The position numbers were made by a program, and so were the translations under genes. The notes below the pieces were generated by a model. That model was not told the origin of the DNA. It did not search any database and saw only the letters and a list, made by a program, of their open reading frames with translations. DNA of 64,000 nt from Tillus elongatus (lineage: Eukaryota; Arthropoda; Insecta; Coleoptera; Cleridae), in assembly GCA_964006375.1 (NCBI GenBank), contig OZ023266.1, forward strand, positions 160,521,292-160,585,291, read 5' to 3'. Shown here piece after piece: positions 47,331 through 58,699 of this stretch; the stretch's first letter is position 1, and each line of letters begins with the position of its first letter.

Positions 47331-47972
47331 TTCGATAAAAAATGCAAAAATGCATTAACAAATTTGTTCCACGATAATTAGCTAAAAAAAATAATAGGCC
47401 GTTAAACCATAAAATTCACTAAACCTACAAATAAATATCCAAACAGCTAAAAAACTTAACTCAACTGACAGCCAAAGCACCAGAGAAAGAGTCTATTTGA
47501 AATGGATTTCCTGTAAACGTTTTAGTAAAATGAAGGGCAATGACGGTTGAATCTGAAACTTAAGGGTTTGCAGAACACTCTTCTTGCAACATTTTTTTTT
47601 CACAAATGGTATTTGTTTTACATTCTTTGCCTAAACATTGCCAATTTTGACGTTTAATATTGCGAGTTTGACGTTTTGAGGAAAACTCGTACATTTATTG
47701 CTTTAACTGCCCATAACTTCTTTGTCTTTAAAGATATGGACTTAAATTTTGGTACAGAGTTCACTCTTTATAATACAAACACGCGTACCAAATTTGGTTG
47801 CCCTTACTTTGTTATTTCCGGAGATATGAATTTTTTTATAAAGAAAACACAAAATTTTCCGGGAAAACCTGGTCAGATTTTCCTGGCTAACGAACTTATC
47901 CAAGCCACTTGCAAAAGGAAGGTACTCTGCAAATTTTATCAAGATCGGTCCATTATTTTTTGAGTTATCGGT

Positions 47973-48081
<109 letters not shown>

Positions 48082-48125
48082 ACAGATCTCCCCATAAGCG
48101 AATTTTTTTTAAAAAAATTCGCTAA

Positions 48126-49035
48126 TAAAGCTAAACTTAATCGGTAAGATCTCTTTTAGTTTTTAATCAAGCGGACCCAAATCTAAGACAGACAATACAA
48201 AAAAGTCCCTTAATATTCGCAGTGTGTGAAATTTTGTGAAAGTTATACAGAAATAAAGACAATTGCGTATACATTAACTTATCATAATCCAGTTTCACAA
48301 TTTTAATTCAATATTTGCCAAAAAATTGGTTCTAGGAATAATGTGTCAACCAGCCCTAGTCTGCCCTATTTCAAGAGAAATACGCTAAAATAAACAACGT
48401 GCATTGTTCCACTAAATGCAATTAATTAGAGTATATACAGAGAAGTGTTGCTACAAATATTTCAACATGTAAAAGATGAAACAAGTCTTGATAAGATCGT
48501 GACATTCCAACAAAACATTCTTAGAATACAAGACTATAATATTACGTAAACCTTCTTAGCCTACTCATGAAAATATCAACAGACGAAGGAATTTATACAA
48601 CATCGGTTTAGTATTCACCAAATAAACAGACAGCAACATATTTCGTTAGAGTTTTCAAATGAACGGCATGCCAAAAGGCAAAGTAATTCATTGTATATAG
48701 GATTTACGTAAGAGGTATAAGATTCGTTTTCTAAAGGCCCCTTTGAATTTTAGCCACAGCAGTGCACAAGCGAATGTCAGCGTTAATTTTCAGCAGGTAA
48801 AGCTTTTGTATATTCAGATATGTGGTTCGCAAAATAACTGTCTTTAAATAAAGATTGAAAATGATGTCTTATTGATAACACTTTAGGTAAAAGTGGCAAC
48901 GCTCTGTTTTCGAGTACCTATTTGAAATAAGTTCATCATATATTTCGTCTAAATATTTAATGAAAACTTTCTGCAAATAATGGCAAATTATATACACGTT
49001 AATGAAATTTCGCTACTAACAAAGCAAGATAATAT
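48126..49035. other. No recognisable feature
   Basis: About 0.9 kb of AT-rich DNA without recognised content. Confidence 0.45.
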
Positions 49036-49039
49036 CAGA

Positions 49040-49164
49040 TTGTTTTTCTTTAGAAACTTCACTAATGAGGAGATCTCGATTTTTGAATTCTGAAAAAATT
49101 TCTACAAATGAGCGTGAACTAGGACCCAGAACCGATATATAGTATCAGTTTGAATTTCTATATG

Positions 49165-49244
<80 letters not shown>
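49040..49244 (-). mobile_element. TA-core element tail, inverted
   Basis: CTTCACTAATGAGGAGATCT, GAGCGTGAACTAGG and CAGTTTGAATTTCTATATG form the inverted tail block, leading into a TA array that ends at 49244. Beyond the array a different repeat (the 299-bp family) follows. Confidence 0.75.
49168..49244. repeat. (TA)n microsatellite
   Basis: TA array of about 77 bp between a TA-core tail and a 299-bp family copy. Confidence 0.98.
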
Positions 49245-49245
<1 letters not shown>

Positions 49246-49247
<2 letters not shown>

Positions 49248-49505
49248 CAAGGAGAAAGGTTAAGGGCAAGGCCGCAAGGAGACAACCGCATACTCGTGTT
49301 TCAAGCTTATTAGCTATCATCCGCACAGTATAGCCAGGTGATGATGGGAACACTCTCGATGAAGAAGCAAAAATACACGGAGTCACAACAGGCAACCAGT
49401 GCATATTTGCAGCATCATTCGGAAGACCCTCAATTCGAGAGCAACAACCAAAATCGCCACGGAGGCAAAGAAATCACCTGCGTGAGGATCCGGGGCTCAG
49501 GAAAA
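49246..49505 (+). repeat. 299-bp repeat family, single copy
   Basis: Begins ATACAAGGAGAAAGGTTAAG and ends near GATCCGGGGCTCAGG, matching 18901-19160. It is bordered by TA arrays on both sides, like the cluster at 18858-19682. Confidence 0.85.
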
Positions 49506-49518
49506 AAATCGTGTTATA

Positions 49519-49521
<3 letters not shown>

Positions 49522-49599
<78 letters not shown>
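49522..49599. repeat. (TA)n microsatellite
   Basis: TA array of about 78 bp immediately left of transposon M-2. Confidence 0.98.
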
Positions 49600-49603
<4 letters not shown>

Positions 49604-52040
49604 CAGGCTGTTTCAAAAAACATGCACCATCGCTCGTGGGGCAATTCCTTACTAAAAAATAAGAAAAAAAGTTCCTGTGCACATGGGCCCGCAAACGCAT
49701 AGTTTCCAATATACAGGGAGTTGAATTTTAATTTTTTTTTTAATTTTTTATAAATAATTTCAAAACCACAGGATAGATTTTAATGAAACTTGAAAGTGTA
49801 TTATGAAAGTGCATATTTTCAAGTGAAAATCTGCATACAACTGGGTCAGTGGCGTGCGTACGGGGTAACTGTAAAAATTCATTTGGGGAAAAATATGTGC
49901 GCCACTGTCTTTTTCCAATTTTGATACATCAGTTATGAAGCTTATTACATAAGCCACAAAAGCTGCCTCTTGGTATTTTTTCGTTCAGGGTATCCCTTAG
50001 GAGATATGATTAATTTTATAAAAAGGGGCAAAGTACCGATTCGTTGGAGTAATGAAAACAGTAATCGTAAAGTGCCATGAAACTATAATTTTTGACAGTT
50101 CTCTAAATTCTACAATTTTGAAGTGCTTTGTAGACGTCAAAAGAGTTTTCGTGCTATTCTTTAAATTTTGATACGGTGCAGTATTTTCGTTTTTAGTTAT
50201 TTGTTGATACTGAGCTGCTCATTAATATTATTTCCTCCTCTCAAGATGGTTTTCATTAAGTACACTTCAGCGGATTTGACTGATATGTTGTTAATTTATG
50301 GACAAACAAATCAAAATGCTAGACAAGCTGTGCGAGTTTATCAGGAAACTTATCCGCAAAGAAGAATTCCTGACAAAAATATTTTCCCACGTATTGTAAG
50401 ACATTTGAGAGAAACTGGTTCTTTAAAACCTTTAAAAGCTGACTCTGGACGCAGAAGATACCGCCGAACTGTACGAGTTGAAGAGGCAATATTAAATAGA
50501 GTTGAACGTGATCCTAGTACAAGTACGAGAATTATTGCCACCGAACTGGGTAATATTTCGGCATCATCAGTTCACAGAACTCTGAAGGATCAAAGTTTAT
50601 ATCCCTATCATTTTACACGTGTCCAGGAACTTCTACCTAGAGACTTTCAACCAAGGGTAATGTTTTCTCAGTGGTTCTTAAACAAACTTAGGCACGACCA
50701 ACATTTTTCTAAACGTGTACTATTTACTGATGAGGCGTCATTTACGCGAAAAGGTATCGTAAATTTTCACAATTTACATACATGGGCCGATGAAAACCCA
50801 CACTCTCTAAGAGTTGCAAATTCGCAGTATCAATATTTGGGCTGCTATTATTGAAAATCACATAATTGGTCCTGTTGTTCTACCGAATCGTCTTGACCAT
50901 GAATCATATTTAAACTTTTTACAAAATGATTTGCCGTTGTTACTACCGCTTTTTATGAAAAATGGTACAATGTGGTTCCAGCATGATCGTGCGCCCACAC
51001 ATTTTGCAGCAGTTGTAAGAACATATTTAGCCAACACATACGGTCACCGATGGATTGGTCGTGGAGGTCCGATGTCATGGCCACCTCGATCTCCGGACCT
51101 GATTCCTCTCGATTTTTATTTGTGGGGTCATTTAAAATAAATAGTGTATAAAACACCAGTAAATACACGAGAAGAATTATTGGGAAGAATAGAATATGCA
51201 TTTGACAGCATTAGAGAAGATCAAAATATTTGCAGAATAGTAAGAAGATCTTTGCGCAGAAGGTTAAATAATTGTAACGACGCTAATGGTGGTCACTTTC
51301 AACATTTTCTTTAGCTTTGTTATTAAAGTCAATTGAGTAATGTACAAAAAACAAGAGTTTGGAAAAATCATGGTGTCTTTACGATTACTTTTTTCATTTT
51401 TTATTTTTATTTTTTATTTATAATTTTTTATCAATGTTTGTAATATTCATTTCAATGTTTATCACCAATAAGTTTTACGTAGGTTAGTTATTTGCACGTT
51501 TATTGCTGTAATGTTTACTGTATGTTTTGTTTTTCATATTCTTATGGTTGCAGTAAACATATATTATTATTATTATTATTATTATTACGCCGACTAATCG
51601 GTACTTTGCTCCTTTTTATAAAATTAATCATATCTCCTAGGGGATACCATGAACGAAAAAATACCAAGAGGCAGCTTTTGTGGCTTATGTAATAAGCTTC
51701 ATAACTGATGTCTCAAAATTGGAAAAAGACAGTGGCGCACATATTTTTCCCCAAATGAATTGTTACAGTTACCCCGTACGCACGCCACTGACGCAGTTGT
51801 AAGCAGATTTTCACTTGAAAATATGCACTTTCATAATACACTTTCAAGTTCCAAGTTTCATTAAAATCAATCTAGTGGTTTTGAAATTATTTATAAAAAA
51901 TTTAAAAAAAAATTAAAATTCAACTCCCTGTATATTGGAAACTATGCGTTTCCGGGCCCATGTGCACAGGAACTTTTTTTCTTATTTTTTAGTAAGTAAT
52001 TGCCCCACGAGCGATGGTGCATGTTTTTTGAAACAGCCTG
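49604..52040 (+). mobile_element. Tc1/mariner-superfamily transposon M-2 with long TIRs
   Basis: Ends TA|CAGGCTGTTTCAAAAAACAT and ATGTTTTTTGAAACAGCCTG|TA are perfect inverted copies, and the inverted similarity runs about 440-450 bp inward (49604-50046 and 51588-52040). The element is 2437 bp with TA on each side. The left flank is a TA microsatellite and the right flank a TTA microsatellite. The transposase is between the repeats on the plus strand. An internal ATT tract (51562-51587) sits at the inner edge of the right repeat. Confidence 0.92.
50246..51314 (+). pseudogene. M-2 transposase, one frameshift and one stop
   Basis: Starts at ATG 50246 (MVFIKYTSADLTDML); an earlier in-frame ATG at 50168 is less likely because it adds a non-family leader. 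The N-terminal HTH region (NARQAVRVYQETYPQRRIPD, LRETGSL) resembles the DUF4817 type. A second HTH follows (STRIIATELGNISASSVHR). DDE domain: VLFTDEASFTRKGI (first Asp), MWFQHDRAPTHF (second), WPPRSPDLIPLDFYLWGHLK (third, about 36 residues after the second). The frame shifts at about 50825-50840. A TAA at 51138 follows HLK, and the same frame then continues (TREELLGRIEYAFD) to GGHFQHFL and a stop at 51314. With only two lesions it is the least damaged transposase in the window. Confidence 0.92.
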
Positions 52041-52042
52041 TA

Positions 52043-52114
<72 letters not shown>

Positions 52115-52115
52115 G

Positions 52116-52181
<66 letters not shown>
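52043..52181. repeat. (TTA)n microsatellite
   Basis: About 46 TTA trinucleotides with one GATT interruption, next to the M-2 right end. Overlapping poly-Tyr, poly-Asn and poly-Ile frames are artefacts. Confidence 0.98.
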
Positions 52182-52685
52182 GCGTATTGGCAAAAATTAT
52201 AGATTATGTTAGGACAATAAGTCTTAGACTTATGCTGTATTATAACATAATTTGGAAGGTTATATCCTAAACAGTTTGACATTCCTACACCCAATTCAGC
52301 AATCTTCAAATTTTGACGTTCCGAATGTAAATTATTTTGCTCTTCTATTTCTCACCTTCTAACACTTCAACCTTGATTTACCATAAATCTCTGCTATTCC
52401 ATAATGTCTTTCTAACTGGTATACTTTTCAAACAACCCATATTTTTGTCAAAATGTTTAAATTTGTAGGAGACAAAAATGACTTTTTAGAAATTTAGATC
52501 TATAGGCGTAAAGACAAAAAATCTATCGCCATTTAAAAAAAAGTTGAATGCCACTGATGACCAGTAAACGCACAAAGGAAAAATATTTTATGTGAATAAC
52601 AAAATCTATTGTAAATTACAAACAAAACTAAGTTTTTTGGCGAAAAAAAAATCAAGAAGTGCCAGAAAAATTACTTTGATAACTT
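52182..52685. other. No recognisable feature
   Basis: AT-rich DNA between the TTA array and a TA-core copy. Confidence 0.4.
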
Positions 52686-52689
52686 TTTC

Positions 52690-54022
52690 TCTTAAAACGT
52701 CAATGTCGCGATTGAAACGTCAAAGTCGCGATTTGAAACGTCAAAGTCGCGATTCGAAACGTCAAAATTGGCAGCTTTCAGATAAATAACCTAAAGCGAA
52801 TACGGGCTATGTAGAAAAAATGTTGCAAGAAGTGTGTTTTACAAGTCCTTAAGTTTCAGCTTCAACCGTCATTGTTCTTGATTTTACTCAAATATTTACA
52901 GAAAATCATTTCAAATAGACCCTTTATCTGATGCTTTAGCAGTAGTTTTACGTATAGAGTTTATAGTTAAATTGTCTATAATGTTTAACAAATTTTCGTT
53001 CACTAATGAGGGACCGCGACTATTGAATTTTAAAAAGATTTTTACAAATAAGCGTGAACTAAGTCCCCTAGGACCCACATCCGGAGTTAGTTTTTATCTG
53101 CTTACATATACAGGGTGACGCATTTCCACGGTAAAGCTCAATATTACTGTTGTTATACAAGATAAGAGACACATTTGTATATGTTAATTATAGGGTGTCT
53201 TGAGCTCCATCTTATAGAAATTATTTCGACATAGGTGCCCATAGGTCGTTGGCGATACAAATTTACTTTTTTTTTTTTCGTTAAATCGGATAATATTGCA
53301 TTTTTGGATTTTCCATCAAATTGCGAGTTATTTCACCTATCTAGCAACTTTTTACATTTTTGGCAAATATCAAACATTTTCATACGCCGTTTTTACTATT
53401 GGAAGTCGGAGTCTCATGCAAATGACGCATTCAGAGAGGTTTTCGTTTATATTATTTCATGAAAAAAATCGAGATGCCGTATAAAAGGCGCTCTCAAATA
53501 GTTACTGAATGAAAAAAATCAAACTGTCGTAATTCATGTATTTTGTCTTTTGAAAGTGAAGAGCATAATTAGAAATGTATGATCAGTTATTTAAAAAAAG
53601 TTTTCGCATTTTCGTCAGAAAATTGTACATTTTCATGCAAAATCTTTTTTGGGAGTTTTATCTGATGAAATATGATACATAATTTCTACTATATAGATGA
53701 TACTGGTAACAAAATTTGATGCCTACTTTCGTACAAAAATACATATTTGCTATTAAAAAGATTTTTAGGAGAATTCATTACCATAACGCACTTACTGCGT
53801 CGAGACTTTTTTTAAATGCTTTTTTTTTTCTCTTCACTTAAATCTCAATTTTGGAATGCAAGTTATTTTTTATGATGGAAACATGCATGCTTTTTACTAT
53901 ATAGGGTATACTGGTAACCAAATGTCATGTCTGCTTTCATTAAAAACAGACATATTTATTAAAAACTTTTTTATGAAAATTCAACACCATAACGCACTTG
54001 CTGCGTTCAGACTTTTTTAAAG
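52690..54022 (-). mobile_element. TA-core element, inverted, without TA array
   Basis: Minus-orientation middle with an expanded AAACGTCAAAGTCGCGATT run (52695-52770), CATTTTACTCAAATATTTAC-type block, CACATCCGGAGTTAG, ACAGGGTGACGCATTTCC and GCCCATAGGTCGTTGGCG. It then holds two successive diverged ends of the 310-bp unit (hairpins CGCACTTACTGCGTCG at about 53785 and CGCACTTGCTGCGTTC at about 53994). Confidence 0.78.
52695..52770. repeat. 20-21-bp tandem repeat, four copies
   Basis: AAACGTCAAAGTCGCGATT-type units start at 52695, 52715, 52736 and 52757. The same place in other TA-core copies has only two such units, so this is a local expansion. Confidence 0.9.
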
Positions 54023-54970
54023 TAAATACGTCTTTAGTCTAAAACCTGCTTATTCAAGGACGTAATGATGATCTGTGATGGCCAGTCACGGAGGACTCTA
54101 ATTCACTCTCGTTCGAGAAATGGTTCTCGATAGTACGAAAGTCGTTACTTCTCAATAAGCTATTTTTGAATGAAATCATCAAAAACTAAAAGTCGTTTTT
54201 CAGTTTAGTTATATTTAATGCTCTCATGAAACTAGGAAGCCTAGATCTGGAAATTAATGGTTTTACTCTTGAAAGTTAACTTCGTACCAAAATTTAAAAA
54301 AAGTATATTAATAGAAAAAGTACAAGAACTCCTATAAAGTAATAGATGGCTTGCATCTCAATGTTTGTGCACTTCAGCATGTTGACTTACTTTATTCAGT
54401 TTAGGGGAATTTGAGGGATTATTCTATCCATTCTGGTGGACTTTGTGTTTAGTGTACACAAGAGGATTACATCGATTGCAGCGGATCGAATAGGTCGGAG
54501 AGAGTTATAACGGTAGCATGAATGTAAGAAACACATTTCATAGTTGGATGCATTCAACAACGGAGGGAATGAAGCCGTAAGTAGTAATAGGATGTGTTCA
54601 ATAACTCCAATATCTCTGCACTAGAGAACGGCTTACAGGCTTGCTCTTATTGCCCAGGCTGCCGGCTCGTATATTGTGTCCGCTGTGGCGGTTTACCTCG
54701 AACACAGACTGCCATTTATATATGGCATAAACGTATAACCTACTCCTCCAATGCAAATGGAAACGTTGCCATAACTTTATTGAGTGATAAATACCCTGTA
54801 ATCAGCTTATAAATGGGACTTCAAGACAAAATAATCGATGAGGATGTTGATTTATACGCAGGTGCATTGTCTGTAGAAGACTTAGCGGATGGCAGTTGAT
54901 TTTTGGCCAGATAAACGGATGACAACAAGCTGCTGAAAGGCTTAGAACTGGGGCAAAGTTATGTTTGGGA
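54023..54970. other. No recognisable feature
   Basis: About 0.95 kb without recognised genes. The open frame at 54594-54812 has cysteines (YCPGCRLVYCVRCGG) but no clear family and no supporting context. Confidence 0.4.
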
Positions 54971-54974
54971 CACT

Positions 54975-55092
54975 CATTTTTAGGAAAATTTCGTTGAAAA
55001 AATTCGCTAATGAGAAGATCGCAACTTTTTAATTTTGAAAAACTTTCTTCAAATGAGCACGAACGAGGCCCGCTAGAACTTACCTCCTGGTC
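54975..55092 (-). mobile_element. TA-core element tail, inverted
   Basis: Terminal palindrome (TTCGTTGAAAAAATTCGC) with GATCGCAACTTTT, GAGCACGAACGAGGCCC. It is followed directly by the 299-bp family rather than by a TA array. Confidence 0.7.
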
Positions 55093-55094
55093 TA

Positions 55095-55240
55095 GCTTCA
55101 TCTTCCTTTATCCAGCGTGTTCCCATCTTTGTCTGGATATACCGTACTAATGAGAGCCAAGAAGCTTGAAACACATGTATGCACATATGGTTGTCTCCTT
55201 GCGGCTTCGTTCTTAACTCTCCTCCTTGTATAGGTTACGA
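55095..55240 (-). repeat. 299-bp repeat family, fragment
   Basis: CAGCGTGTTCCCATCTTTGT, AAGCTTGAAACACATGTATG and GTTGTCTCCTTGCGGCTTCG match the inverted copy at 19560-19680. It is followed after a short gap by ATT and TA arrays. Confidence 0.8.
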
Positions 55241-55264
55241 TTTCCCGCGTAAAAAATCATGTAG

Positions 55265-55346
<82 letters not shown>
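55265..55346. repeat. (ATT)n passing into (TA)n
   Basis: About nine ATT trinucleotides run into a TA array of about 58 bp. The two arrays are in direct contact. Confidence 0.97.
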
Positions 55347-55350
<4 letters not shown>

Positions 55351-55429
55351 TACGAGGATGGTTAAATTGGGGCAAAGTTGCACGTATGTCATCAATTATC
55401 TCAAAGAAAATTTGAGGTGTTATTTACAG

Positions 55430-55553
55430 TTTTTTAGTACATTTTCATTAGGAAAAATCACTAATAGAGAGGTATCGATGGTATGACTTTTAGAACAGTT
55501 TTTTAAAGGAGCGCGAATTAGGGCCAATAGAACCCATATCCGGGGTCAGTTTA

Positions 55554-55652
<99 letters not shown>

Positions 55653-55720
55653 CCAATAACTCTAAAATACCTGACCGATTTCGACAAAATTTGGGAATTA
55701 CCTTCAGGCAAGTTCAACAG
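55430..55720 (-). mobile_element. TA-core element, partial, inverted
   Basis: Tail block (TCACTAATAGAGAGGTATCG, GAACCCATATCCGGGGTCAG), TA array 55560-55649, then ACCAATAACTCTAAAATACC and TTTCGACAAAATTTGGGAAT, the inverse of the late middle. It ends about 40 bp before LINE L-4. Confidence 0.8.
55560..55649. repeat. (TA)n microsatellite
   Basis: TA array of about 90 bp inside the inverted TA-core fragment. Confidence 0.98.
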
Positions 55721-55764
55721 CTGGTCAGCTCTTTAATAGTTGGCTAGTGTGATATTCTTGCAAT

Positions 55765-56622
55765 ATGGTAGGTGGTAGTGGAATTTTCCTTTACGTGATA
55801 GTAAAAGATTTGTTTCACGCCCGAGGAGGTACCACCCGTTACATCAAGGGGCCGGTGAAGTCCCAACGTACGTTTCCAGTTCTAGTGTATGAGTCGGTTT
55901 CCCTTATAAGCAAAAATAATGATGGCTCCTCCTTGTACAAAAGATTCCGGAGGTAAAATATATGTGGCCTAAATTATAACCTGAACTCCGTCCGCCATTT
56001 TCTCCAGGCTAATAGGCCCCAGCTCCTCTTCCTAACCGAAACTCAAATCAGTGCCAAAACAGCCACTAATCACCTCTATTTCCCGGGGTATGAGCTCCTT
56101 ACTTCTTTTAGATTGCATGGAAGCGTGTACGCGTACGTCCGTAGCAATCTACCCTGCACCAGACTCCCCAATTTAGAAGCTGTAAGAAAAGACATACTAT
56201 GGATAAAACTCTCTCTCGGGGCTGCAACTAAATTCATCTGTTGCATTTACCGGTCACCTTCTGACAACAAATTTGTCCAGTTCTTTGACTACCTCTCTAA
56301 AAAAACCGACCATCTGATTTCTGAATATCCTTCCTCCGAGGTCACTATTTTTGGTGACTTCAATATCCATAATAACGAATGGCTAGGATCTTCAAAAACC
56401 GATCAACAAGGAAGAGCAGCGTAGGCCTTTGCAGTCAGTAATTCTTTAGCCAATATGATTCAGCAACCTACTTACTTTCCTCGCATCCCAACACAGAGCT
56501 CAAATCCCTTGGATCTCCTTCTTACTACAAATCCTGACTGCTATAAGATATCAGTCACCGCCCCCCTGAGTCGCTCATACCCCTTGAACCCAAATTCGAG
56601 GTCAGTTTCAAATTTTATATGG

Positions 56623-56714
<92 letters not shown>

Positions 56715-57600
56715 CAGTCACCGCCCCCCTCGATCGCTCAGACCATGGTATGGTCACTGCTTTCTGAGTAATGCAACCCGAGGTCACACAGTCATCACAC
56801 CCACATATAGTTTGGCACTACAATTCCGCGAACTGGGACGAAATGCGAGATTAGTTTTCCTCATTTCCATGGACGTATGTCTGCTTCTCTTATCCTGACC
56901 CCTCTGATATCTCACAAAACGTCACCGAAATTATACAAGCTGGCATGGAATTATCTATTAATCCTGTGACAAGGCCAGACTTGAAAAGGTCAAAGTTCAC
57001 AAAACGCTTCTACACAATCCCAGTCTAGAAAACCGTCAAGCATTTAACGACGCAAGAAACCGCTATGTCCGCATTCTTTCTGGGGCAAAAAACTCGTTTT
57101 AATAACCACATCAAAAACAAAGTCCTCTTAAGCTCCAGCGGCAGTAACCCTTCTGGACTCTTGCTAAAACTATTGGGAATATTTTCAAGAGCAAGTTCTC
57201 ACCTCTTGTCTAAGGGGATGAAATTGTTTCTACCGCCCTGGGCAAGGCTGAACATTTTGCCTCGTTTTTCGCCGGAAATTCTACTCTCAACCCACCTCCA
57301 AATGTTCAACCACCAACAGTCCCCAATGTCGCGCATAAAATGATATCATTTTCAAAACTAAAAAGGTACGAAAGATGCTCTCTTCTCTTAATACCAGGAA
57401 AGCCCCTGGCCTTGACGAGATGCCAGCAATTGTTCTCAAAAAATGCGCACCAAAACTTGCTCCTGCCCTGACTTACAATAGAGGCATATTCCCTAGTAAC
57501 TGGAAAACTGCTCTAGTACAACCCGTTCCCAAGAAAGGATCCAAAGCGCTTCCTAGCAACTACAGGTCTATTTCTCTCCTTTCAGTCGTCTTTAAAGTGA
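55765..57600 (+). pseudogene. LINE L-4 endonuclease/RT, broken
   Basis: Frame 56113-56424 covers the endonuclease: AYVRSNLPCTRLPNLEA, CCIYRSPSDNKF and IFGDFNIHNNEWLGSS, in the arrangement missing from L-1. A stop follows GRAA. After the inserted TA array, the linker is out of frame. RT start 57375-57600: RKAPGLDEMPAIVLKKCAPK, NWKTALVQPVPKKGSKALPS and SLLSVVFKVMEK. A deletion removes the TRLFQTS segment. An upstream frame (55765-55956) lies in the 5' leader; whether it was translated is unknown. Confidence 0.87.
56578..56711. repeat. TA-core fragment with (TA)n inserted in LINE L-4
   Basis: The piece ACCCCTTGAACCCAAATTCG...GTCAGTTTCAAATTTTATAT followed by (TA)n (56623-56710) is a TA-core tail fragment. 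LINE sequence TATCAGTCACCGCCCCCCT...TCGCTCA occurs on both sides (56549-56577 and 56712-56740) with 2-3 differences. Confidence 0.88.
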
Positions 57601-57606
57601 TGGAAA

Positions 57607-57945
57607 AGTTGATTTTACTGCAGTGGCATAGTAGAGAGGAGACAAGTGACGTGCGTTTATATAATGGGCAGAAAAGTGTTTCGCGAAGCCGAACGTCGGC
57701 TATTTTTTGGAACCTAAACCGTTTTGAATGATTTGTGTTTTTTGTGTGAAAATGAATTAAACCTTTCCAATGTTTAATCCAACTCAGACTTAATCACACT
57801 GATGAAGGTAACCTCTATTTTAAAGTTTGTTCAGTGTTTTCATGATCTTATAATAGAAAGAAGTGCTTGCCACAAATGTGTTGCTTATTAGCTTCGTACT
57901 ATACTGGCTATTTCTCGCATAAGAACCGGTACAGAACAGGTGGCA
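57607..57945. other. No recognisable gene; possible PLE-like trace
   Basis: CACTGATGAAGGTAACCT at about 57798 is reminiscent of the PLE 3' signature (CTGATGACGGTAACTT), but nothing else supports a Penelope element here. Confidence 0.3.
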
Positions 57946-57949
57946 TGTA

Positions 57950-58691
57950 GGGGAACCTTAAATATGATGATTTAGTGCAACTTACCCTTAGACTAAGTGG
58001 CACCGCTGGGAAGTTATAAGCTTTCCAAGTGGGGTTTCAATTTTTTTTTAAATTCAATATCTCAGTACTATTGCAGTTAAGAAAAGCCAATTTTTGGTAC
58101 ACGTTCTGAGTGTATCAGGACCATTAAACGAGTTCAATTGAAGTATTTCAAAGGGTTGAATAGGGGTGATGCACCCTTACAATGTGACAGTTTTTTTTAC
58201 CGGTCTGCGGATTCAAAAAATTATTATTTCATTTTATGGATAATTTAGTTTTAAAACTTTTTTACTCATGCTATTTTTCAAAAAACTGTGTCATTTTCAA
58301 GAAAAACCCTAATAGCTAAAGAAGCGTATTTTATCAGTGCTGCTTAAAGTCATCTAAAATTCAACAGTTGTCTACGAAACCATACGTCACACTTGACAAT
58401 CAGGAAATAAAGTTACGCATTTAATTTTAGCAATTGTTTGCTGATTCTTTTAAAAAGGGCCGGAAAGTTTTTATTTAGTGAACAAGTTGACATGCCGTTA
58501 GTGTTTCTGTGGAGGAACCTGCAGAAAAAGTGTTGAAGAATATCGAAGAAGCTTTCCTAATCCTGGGGTCGCCCATAGAGAAATATTTTCCAATCTTGAA
58601 GGACGAGCTCGAAAAACAGGCAAGTTTTACAGTAACGCTCAAGAACGTGTATAGGGTAAGGTGCGTTTAATCACCGTATTTTAGGTTCCCC
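57950..58691 (+). mobile_element. 742-bp TIR transposon relic, TA flanked
   Basis: Ends TA|GGGGAACCTTAAATATGATG and the inverted ...TCACCGTATTTTAGGTTCCCC|TA match over about 25 bp with a few differences. The TA at each border fits a Tc1/mariner-superfamily target duplication. The interior is mostly non-coding but retains a transposase HTH remnant, so this is probably an internally deleted derivative of a larger element. Confidence 0.75.
58502..58654 (+). pseudogene. Transposase N-terminal HTH remnant
   Basis: A short frame between a stop at 58499 and a stop at 58652-58654 reads SVEEYRRSFPNPGVAHREIF, SNLEGRARKTGKF. It resembles the DUF4817-type N-terminal region of the M-2 transposase (VYQETYPQRRIPD...HLRETGSL): the Y-x-x-x-F/Y-P-N and L-x-x-R-x-R-x-T-G-x-F spacing is shared. 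No DDE domain remains. Confidence 0.55.
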
Positions 58692-58699
58692 TACGTACC

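Larger units (their letters stand above)
55762..57606 (+). mobile_element. LINE copy L-4, 5' half, with an internal insertion
   Basis: Shares its 5' start (ATGGTAGGTGGTAGTGGAAT) with L-1 and extends through endonuclease and linker into the RT. It stops at TGATGGAAAAG (57606), where other copies continue with the RT. A 134-bp piece of TA-core sequence with its TA array is inserted at 56578-56711, flanked by a duplicated 29-bp LINE segment. Confidence 0.9.

Noticed and set aside
52043..52181. TTA array as the target duplication of M-2
   Set aside because: The element is bounded by a simple TA on each side, and the TTA array is only on the right, so it is pre-existing or later flanking DNA.
54594..54812. 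Cysteine-rich frame as a zinc-finger protein
   Set aside because: It is only 72 residues, the CxxC spacing fits no recognised finger, and there is no conserved context.
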